Origin: Candidatus Aminicenantota bacterium
GTDB taxonomy: Bacteria > Acidobacteriota > Aminicenantia > S016-38
Length of the DNA: 64,000 bases
Assembly (NCBI GenBank): GCA_027068075.1
Contig: JAMOUJ010000005.1
Span: forward strand, 310,001 to 374,000
Reading direction: 5' to 3'
The translations under genes were made by a program, and so were the position numbers. Below are positions 59,423-64,000 of this stretch, piece after piece. The notes beneath the pieces are model-generated. The model saw nothing but the letters and a program-made list of their open reading frames with translations, searched no databases and had not been told where the DNA came from. Numbering within the stretch: the stretch's first letter is position 1; each line of letters begins with the position of its first letter.

Positions 59423-59430
59423 AAAAAAAA

Positions 59431-59503
59431 TGACCCGCCGGGGACTCGAACCCCGAACCCACGGATTAAGAGTCCGTTGCTCTACCTGTTGAGCTAGCGG
59501 GCC
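59431..59503 (-). tRNA. tRNA-Lys (anticodon CUU)
   Basis: 73 nt fold into a full cloverleaf: acceptor GGCCCGC pairing with GCGGGTC (one G-U), D arm GCTC/GAGC, anticodon stem ACGGA/TCCGT with loop CTCTTAA (anticodon CTT), and T arm CGGGG/CCCCG around TTCGAGT. The discriminator base is A. CCA is not encoded; eight Ts follow and then the nagA ATG. A TAAAAT box ends 6 nt before the mature 5' end. Confidence 0.96.
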
Positions 59504-59509
59504 AGGGTT

Positions 59510-59515
59510 ATTTTA
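59510..59515 (-). promoter_or_regulatory. tRNA-Lys -10 box
   Basis: TAAAAT on the minus strand is followed by six bases (AACCCT) and the mature tRNA 5' end. The predicted start is at or within one base of nucleotide 1 of the tRNA, leaving almost no 5' leader. Confidence 0.55.
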
Positions 59516-59530
59516 CCACAAAAACAGGGT

Positions 59531-60208
59531 TCAAAAAAGGAGGGAAAGTCCTCCCACCAGCAGGGCCTTCAACAGCCAGACTCCCAGAGCCACGGAGAGC
59601 CCATCCTTTTTTCTGAGGTTAAAGGCCCCGGCCAGGGCCAGACCGCATGCCACGGCAGCCCAGAGACCGATAAGGTCAAAGGCCTGGAGAAACCTTCCTA
59701 CTTTGGAAAAACTGGAAACGGGAAGAAGAAGGGCCAGGGAGGTGGAAACTCCGATGGTAGTTCCCTTTAAAAATATGATGAGACTCTTGACGAGGGAACC
59801 CAGGGAATAACTTATAAAGGTGGAATGAGTGTATACCGATAGGACTCGGACGAAATTTCCTTCGGGGGTGAAAAAGCGAAGGCCCAGAAGGAGAAGGAGG
59901 GAGGTCACAAAAAGGGAAAAGGCATAGGCGAAGGCAATTCCCAAGGAGGTTCTCATTAAAATGGTTTTATTGGGGGCATTTATCATGCTTTCCCACCTTC
60001 CCGCCTCCTTTAACCTCTGGACCACCTCCGGTTTTTCCACCTTTAATTTCTCCATGGATTCGTGGAAGGCCTTGGGGGCATAGGGAAGGGTAAAGGCCAG
60101 GGTAAGGGCGAGGATCAAAAAAGCCGGAAGAAGCCAGGAGGGTTTTTCCCGGAGGCGTTTTCCCAGGGACGAGGGATCTGTTACGATCAGAATAAGGTTA
60201 CGAATCAT
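59531..60208 (-). CDS. Yip1-family integral membrane protein
   Basis: A 225-residue protein with about five hydrophobic segments and the family-type start ([29 protein letters not shown]). A charged periplasmic or cytoplasmic loop near residues 45-75 and a [29 protein letters not shown] segment follow. Bacterial Yip1 proteins have no firm function. It overlaps the MacB-type ATPase gene by 11 nt and occupies the place where an FtsX/MacB-type permease gene would be expected. Confidence 0.75.
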   Translation of the reverse strand: MIRNLILIVTDPSSLGKRLREKPSWLLPAFLILALTLAFTLPYAPKAFHESMEKLKVEKPEVVQRLKEAGRWESMINAPNKTILMRTSLGIAFAYAFSLFVTSLLLLLGLRFFTPEGNFVRVLSVYTHSTFISYSLGSLVKSLIIFLKGTTIGVSTSLALLLPVSSFSKVGRFLQAFDLIGLWAAVACGLALAGAFNLRKKDGLSVALGVWLLKALLVGGLSLLF

Positions 60209-60875
60209 TTATTATCTCTCCGTCCTTTAATTTTACTATCCTTCGGGTTCTGGAGGCAATCTGAGGGTCGTGGGTTACCACTATGATGGTGTTCCCAGCC
60301 CGGTGTAGATCCTCAAAGATCTTCATGATTTCTTCTCCGGAGCGGGAGTCCAGGTTCCCCGTGGGTTCGTCGGCCAGGAGTATGGAGGGGTTGTTGACAA
60401 TGGCCCTGGCTATGGCCACCCTCTGGCGCTCTCCCCCGGAAAGTTCGTTGGGTTTGTGCCACATCCTCTTTTTGAGACCCACCCTTTCCAGGGCTTCCTC
60501 TGCCCGCCTTCTCCTCTCCTTCTTTCCCAGGCCCGCATAGATCAGGGGTAGTTCCACATTGTGGATGGCCGGGGTCCTCGGAAGCAGGTGAAAACTCTGG
60601 AAAACGAAACCGATTTTCTGATTTCTCAGCAGGGAGAGTTCGTCGTCGCTCAGGTGGGAAACATCCCTTCCCTCAAGATAATATTTGCCCCGGGTGGGGG
60701 TATCCAGGCATCCCAAGATGTTCATGAGAGTGGACTTTCCGGACCCAGAGGGTCCCATTATGGCCAGGTATTCCCCCCTCTCTACCTCCAGGCTCACCCC
60801 CCGGAGGGCCTCCACCTTGACCTTCCCCATGTTGTAGACCTTCCAGAGATTTTCCGTTTTTATCAAGACCTTCAT
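60198..60875 (-). CDS. ABC transporter ATPase, MacB/LolD type
   Basis: A 225-residue ABC ATPase with Walker [16 protein letters not shown], signature [14 protein letters not shown] and Walker [17 protein letters not shown]. The [27 protein letters not shown] context and length are typical of ATPases for MacB/LolC/FtsX-type permeases. It overlaps the adaptor gene by ATGA. No FtsX-type permease gene is next to it, so its membrane partner is either elsewhere or unusual. Confidence 0.93.
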   Translation of the reverse strand: MKVLIKTENLWKVYNMGKVKVEALRGVSLEVERGEYLAIMGPSGSGKSTLMNILGCLDTPTRGKYYLEGRDVSHLSDDELSLLRNQKIGFVFQSFHLLPRTPAIHNVELPLIYAGLGKKERRRRAEEALERVGLKKRMWHKPNELSGGERQRVAIARAIVNNPSILLADEPTGNLDSRSGEEIMKIFEDLHRAGNTIIVVTHDPQIASRTRRIVKLKDGEIINDS

Positions 60876-62065
60876 TTTTTCTCCCGGTTCCTTTCCCTGC
60901 GGGAGACCTCCACCCTCTGCCCGTCCTGAAGGACCCTTAGAACCTTGAAGGGGCCCACTATAACCAAATCCCCTTCCTTCAAGCCCGATTTTATCTCCAC
61001 CTCCATTTCGCCCATGATTCCCTTCTCCACCGGACGAAAACGGGCTACCCCCTTCTCCACCACAAACACGCCCTCCCTTTCCTTTTCCTTAATTTTTCGG
61101 ACCACCAGAGAGGAGATGGGCACCGCCAGAACATTCTCTGCCCGGGCCACTTCAATGGTGGCGGTGGCGGTAAGTCCTGGTTTAAGGCGAGTTACATCGC
61201 CCTTCAGCACGATGACCACCTTGTACTCCTTGGCCTGTTCCTGGGAGGAAGTGAGGGTGTTGGATTGCTGGGGGGAACTGCCCACTTCGGTGACGGTTCC
61301 ATGAAATTTTTCCTCCGGAAAGGCGTCTACCTCCACGGTGGCCTTTTGCCCTTCCCTGACTTTTACGATGTCCGTTTCGTCCACCCACACCTCTGCCTGC
61401 ATCCGGGATAGGTCCGCCACCGTAAGAAGAATGGTTCCCGGGTTGTTCATGGTTCCTATTATGGCCACCTCCCCCTCCTCCACATTCAGGCTGGTTACCA
61501 CTCCGTTTACCGGGGAGACGATGGTGGTTTTCTTGAGTTTTTCCCGGGCGGATTTCACCTGAGCCTGGTTTTGCTTTATTCGGAACCTCAGGGCCTTCAG
61601 GGCGGAAAGGGAGGACTTGAAGTCCGCTTCTGCTTTGAGGAGTTCCTCCTGGGAAATTATCCCCCGGGAAAAAAGTATTTTGGCCCTTTCGTAGTTCTTT
61701 TTAGAAATTTCGTAGGCGGTCTCGCTTTGAATCAATTGGGCTTCCGTGGCCTTCAGGGAGGCCAGGGCAGATTCCAGTTCCGCCTTGTACATGGAGGGGT
61801 CTATTTGTAAAAGAAACTGTCCCCTTTTCACCCTGTCCCCTTCCTTTACCCCGATCCTCACGATTTTTCCGGAGATATCCGAGGAAATTTCCACATTTTT
61901 GGTGGGTTTTATCTCCCCGGTGCCCTCTACCACCGAAACCAGGGAGGTCTTTTTTACCTTCTTTGTCCGAACCTTTATCCCCGATTCGGATTTTTTCACA
62001 TTTAACAGGATGACGAGGATTACAAGACCCAGGGCCGCGGCTAACCAAATGATTTTCTTCATCAT
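60872..62065 (-). CDS. MacA/HlyD-family periplasmic adaptor
   Basis: A 397-residue membrane-fusion protein: an N-terminal anchor helix ([17 protein letters not shown]), a split lipoyl half-motif ([31 protein letters not shown]), a long coiled-coil hairpin (residues about 85-170), the second lipoyl half ([21 protein letters not shown]) and beta-barrel and membrane-proximal domains. Such proteins connect an inner-membrane ABC exporter to TolC. AGGAGGAG precedes the ATG. It is coupled to the MacB-type ATPase by ATGA; a TolC gene is at 33-34.5 kb. Confidence 0.93.
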   Translation of the reverse strand: MMKKIIWLAAALGLVILVILLNVKKSESGIKVRTKKVKKTSLVSVVEGTGEIKPTKNVEISSDISGKIVRIGVKEGDRVKRGQFLLQIDPSMYKAELESALASLKATEAQLIQSETAYEISKKNYERAKILFSRGIISQEELLKAEADFKSSLSALKALRFRIKQNQAQVKSAREKLKKTTIVSPVNGVVTSLNVEEGEVAIIGTMNNPGTILLTVADLSRMQAEVWVDETDIVKVREGQKATVEVDAFPEEKFHGTVTEVGSSPQQSNTLTSSQEQAKEYKVVIVLKGDVTRLKPGLTATATIEVARAENVLAVPISSLVVRKIKEKEREGVFVVEKGVARFRPVEKGIMGEMEVEIKSGLKEGDLVIVGPFKVLRVLQDGQRVEVSRRERNREKK

Positions 62066-62071
62066 CTCCTC

Positions 62072-62872
62072 CTAAGAAGGTTTTACGAAAAAAAGGTCTC
62101 TTGGTTTTTTTTCCTCGGCCATCATGAGAAGCCCCATGATCATGAAAAACAGGAAAAGGCCCGGGAAGAGGCTCAGCCATGGGGCCTGAAGAAGGAAGCC
62201 CCGCCCGGCATCTATCATTCCCCCCAGGGAGGGCGTGGGGGGCTGAAGGCCCAGTCCAAGGAAACTCAGGGAGGACTCCGCCAGGATAACCCCCGCCATG
62301 GAAACGGTGGCCTGAACCCTTATCACCGGAAGCACATGAGGAAGGGTGTGGTGGAGGAAGATCCAGGGGTAGGAGGCCCCCAGGGCCAGGGAGGATGTTA
62401 TAAAATCCTCTTCCCTTAACTTGATGGCAATTCCCCGGGAAAGACGGCAGTAGGAGGTCCAGCCCGAAAAGGAAAGGGCGAGGATCAGGTTCCAGAAACC
62501 ACCTCCCAGGAGGGCCACGAAGGTAAGGGCCAGCAGAAAACCGGGAAAGGCCAGAAGGAGGTCCACCGCCCTCATAAGAACTTCATCCAGAACTCCCCCC
62601 ACCATTCCGGAAAGGGAACCCAGGGCGGTGCCCAGGAGGGAGGTAATGGCCACCACCATGAAGGAGAGGGCCAGGGATATGAAAACTCCCAGGGCCACCC
62701 TTTTGGCCACATCCCTGCCCAGGAAGTCCGTTCCCATGGGATGGTTCCAGGATGGGGGCATGAGCCTCTCCTGCATGTTTACCTCCGTGGCGCTGCCGGG
62801 CAGAAGAAGTAGAAGGCCGGAGATTATCACGGGAAGGAGAAAGAGAGATAGCCCGGTTTTATTTAGCCTCAA
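62072..62872 (-). CDS. dppC: DppC/OppC-type ABC permease
   Basis: A 266-residue permease with about six membrane helices. PSWNHPMGTDFLGRDVAKRVALGVFISL is the family N-terminal pattern, and LGASYPWIFLHHTLPHVLPVI is the EAA loop that contacts the ATPase. LGLGLQPPTPSLGGMI is another hallmark. It overlaps dppB by 14 nt. The ATPase (DppD/F) and substrate-binding genes are not adjacent; the next gene downstream is the adaptor of a different exporter. Confidence 0.92.
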   Translation of the reverse strand: MRLNKTGLSLFLLPVIISGLLLLLPGSATEVNMQERLMPPSWNHPMGTDFLGRDVAKRVALGVFISLALSFMVVAITSLLGTALGSLSGMVGGVLDEVLMRAVDLLLAFPGFLLALTFVALLGGGFWNLILALSFSGWTSYCRLSRGIAIKLREEDFITSSLALGASYPWIFLHHTLPHVLPVIRVQATVSMAGVILAESSLSFLGLGLQPPTPSLGGMIDAGRGFLLQAPWLSLFPGLFLFFMIMGLLMMAEEKKPRDLFFVKPS

Positions 62873-63788
62873 GGTGCCTCCCGAGTCTGATCTTGGGGTC
62901 TATGAGGGGATAGGAAAGGTCCACCGCCAGATTAACCAGAACATACACCCCGGAAATGAAGATGACCAGTCCCTGGACCAGGGGGTAATCCCTTTCCCCA
63001 ATGGCCCTTATGAGAAGGGTTCCTATTCCCGGGATGGAAAATACCCTCTCGGTGATGATGGTTCCCGTCAGAAGGGCGCCGGCCTCAAGTCCCATCACCG
63101 TGATGATGGGCACCAGGGCGTTGGGGAGAATGTGACGAAACAGGATTCTTTTTCTGGAAAGTCCCCTGGCCCACAGGGCCAAAACATAGGGCTTTTCCGA
63201 TTCCTGGTGTAGGGATTTTCTTATGATTTTTACCAGATAGGCTGAGAGGCCGGTGGCCAGGGTTACGGCGGGCAGGACGAAGTGGACCAGGGAGTCCGCC
63301 CCTGAAACGGGAAAAAGTTTGAGCCTGACGGAGAACAGAAGAATGAGGATGGGGCCCAACCAGAAGTTGGGGATGGCCAGACCCCAGGTGGACAGGAGAA
63401 ACACGGGCAGGTCCAGACCGGGCTTCAGGGAGGCTATAATGCCCAGGGGGAAGGAGAAGACCACGGTAAGGAGAAGGGCAAAGAAGGCCAGTTTCAGCGT
63501 GTAGGGCAGGTGGGAGCGTATTGTTTCGGAAACCCTCTGGCCTGAAATGAGGGACCTTCCCAGGTCTGCCCGCACCAATCCCCGGAGAAAGGAAATGTAT
63601 TGAGCCCACAGGGGCCTATCCAGGCCCAATTCCCTTCTCAGGGATTCAACCTGGGAGGGCCTGGCGTTTTCCCCCAGTATTATTTCCACGGGATCCGAAG
63701 GAAGGAGCCTCATTAAAAAAAAGACCAGTGAGGCAGCGGCCCACAATATCAGGACTCCTGAAGCCAACCTTTTAGCCAGATAACTCAT
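62859..63788 (-). CDS. dppB: DppB/OppB-type ABC permease
   Basis: A 309-residue permease with the DppB N-terminus (LAKRLASGVLILWAAASLVFFLMRLLPSDPV), RRELGLDRPLWAQYISFL, and the EAA loop ALWARGLSRKRILFRHILPNALVP. The C-terminal VFSIPGIGTLLIRAIGERDYPLVQG is highly typical. Its ATG overlaps the stop of the upstream regulator gene, which suggests that the regulator and the importer are co-expressed. Peptides are the usual substrate, but nickel and sugars also occur in this family. Confidence 0.94.
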   Translation of the reverse strand: MSYLAKRLASGVLILWAAASLVFFLMRLLPSDPVEIILGENARPSQVESLRRELGLDRPLWAQYISFLRGLVRADLGRSLISGQRVSETIRSHLPYTLKLAFFALLLTVVFSFPLGIIASLKPGLDLPVFLLSTWGLAIPNFWLGPILILLFSVRLKLFPVSGADSLVHFVLPAVTLATGLSAYLVKIIRKSLHQESEKPYVLALWARGLSRKRILFRHILPNALVPIITVMGLEAGALLTGTIITERVFSIPGIGTLLIRAIGERDYPLVQGLVIFISGVYVLVNLAVDLSYPLIDPKIRLGRHLEAK

Positions 63789-64000
63789 TTTAGGCCGTAT
63801 TTCCTTAAAAGATTATAAAGGTGCTGGCGGGAAATCCCCAGGAGAGAGGAAGCCCTGGAGACATCCCCCTCGGTGGCAAGGAGGGCCCTTTTTATGTAAT
63901 CCCGCTCCCACAGGGCCCTGGCCTCTTCCAGGGTTTTGAAGGCCCTGGAAGCCTGGAGTTCCGGCGGAAGGTGCTGGGGCAGAATGATGTTTTCTCCCTC
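63785..64000 (-). CDS. C-terminal end of a sigma54-type response regulator/enhancer-binding protein (truncated by window)
   Basis: Only the last 71 codons are inside the window, and the rest lies beyond base 64000. The visible part has GENIILPQHLPPEL, typical of the end of an AAA+ sigma54-interaction domain, then a Fis-type helix-turn-helix (LWERDYIKRALLATEGDVSRASSLLGISRQHLYNLLRKYGL). Such proteins activate sigma54 promoters, often under a sensor kinase. It overlaps dppB by ATGA. Confidence 0.85.
   Translation of the reverse strand, partial: EGENIILPQHLPPELQASRAFKTLEEARALWERDYIKRALLATEGDVSRASSLLGISRQHLYNLLRKYGLK

Noticed and set aside
59423-59450. T-run after tRNA-Lys as an intrinsic terminator
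   Set aside because: The nearest stem is the tRNA T arm, nine bases away from the Ts, so the usual hairpin-plus-T geometry is not met; the Ts more likely form the nagA leader.
1-64000. CRISPR arrays, insertion sequences, prophage or rRNA genes
   Set aside because: No regularly spaced repeats, transposase, integrase or rRNA segments were seen anywhere in the window.

Overview
The window is a gene-dense bacterial chromosome segment: 66 features recognised as genes (65 protein-coding, one tRNA), no intergenic stretch longer than about 110 bases, and many stop/start overlaps of the ATGA type. It comes from a Gram-negative (diderm) bacterium: there is a complete Kdo pathway (kdsD, kdsA, kdsC, kdsB), BamD, TolC, FadL-like and TonB-type outer-membrane proteins, and lipoproteins. 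Heavy use of AGG/AGA for Arg and ATA for Ile, and Lys/Glu/Arg-rich proteins, suggest a thermophile. A secreted tricorn protease, a TonB receptor with a carboxypeptidase-like N-domain and CstA would fit an Acidobacteriota/Aminicenantes-like lineage, but I cannot fix the phylum from the sequence alone.

Layout. 1-1.5 kb: end of a [NiFe]-hydrogenase operon (large subunit and its maturation protease). 1.5-8.2 kb: a five-gene overlapping operon with a NodB-like deacetylase, a GT39-like membrane glycosyltransferase, CstA, a small protein and an ArsA/Get3-like ATPase. 8.2-14 kb: a secreted tricorn protease facing a TonB receptor, with a strong hairpin between them. 14-16.4 kb (minus): tsaB-rimI-peptide-binding protein-TonB receptor. 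16.4-22.3 kb (plus): uppS-cdsA-dxr-rseP-ispG-metallophosphatase, an isoprenoid/envelope operon. 22.3-31.4 kb (minus): PASTA protein, rpe, sugar epimerase, bamD, MIP18-type protein, tatD and ABC-type ATPase, then fadL-like, GDSL hydrolase and sirtuin. 31.4-36.2 kb: RDD protein (+), then CcdA-thioredoxin, TolC and a divergent ATP-type PEPCK (-).

36.2-58.6 kb (all plus) is the replication-origin neighbourhood: rpmH-rnpA-yidD-yidC-jag-mnmE-mnmG-rsmG-parA-parB, then bactofilin, kdsB-pyrG-kdsA-kdsD-kdsC, an acyltransferase, two lipoproteins, a metallopeptidase/propeller/barrel protein, dnaA, dnaN, tmk and glycerate kinase. A perfect 16-bp parS lies in the overlap of kdsC and the acyltransferase gene, and DnaA boxes plus an AT-rich tract between dnaA and dnaN mark a likely oriC. 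58.6-64 kb (minus): a Fis-type regulator end, dppB, dppC, a MacA-like adaptor, a MacB-type ATPase, a Yip1 protein, tRNA-Lys(CUU) and a minimal NagA.

The most unusual signal is regulatory. Several operon heads (tsaB, uppS, the CcdA-thioredoxin gene, the TPR gene before rpmH, and probably the PASTA and RDD genes and one lipoprotein) have a TATAAT-like -10 box only 6-10 nt before the start codon and no Shine-Dalgarno sequence, so their mRNAs should be leaderless or nearly so. Other operon heads (tricorn, pckA, tolC, fadL, rpmH, dnaN) have ordinary Shine-Dalgarno leaders.
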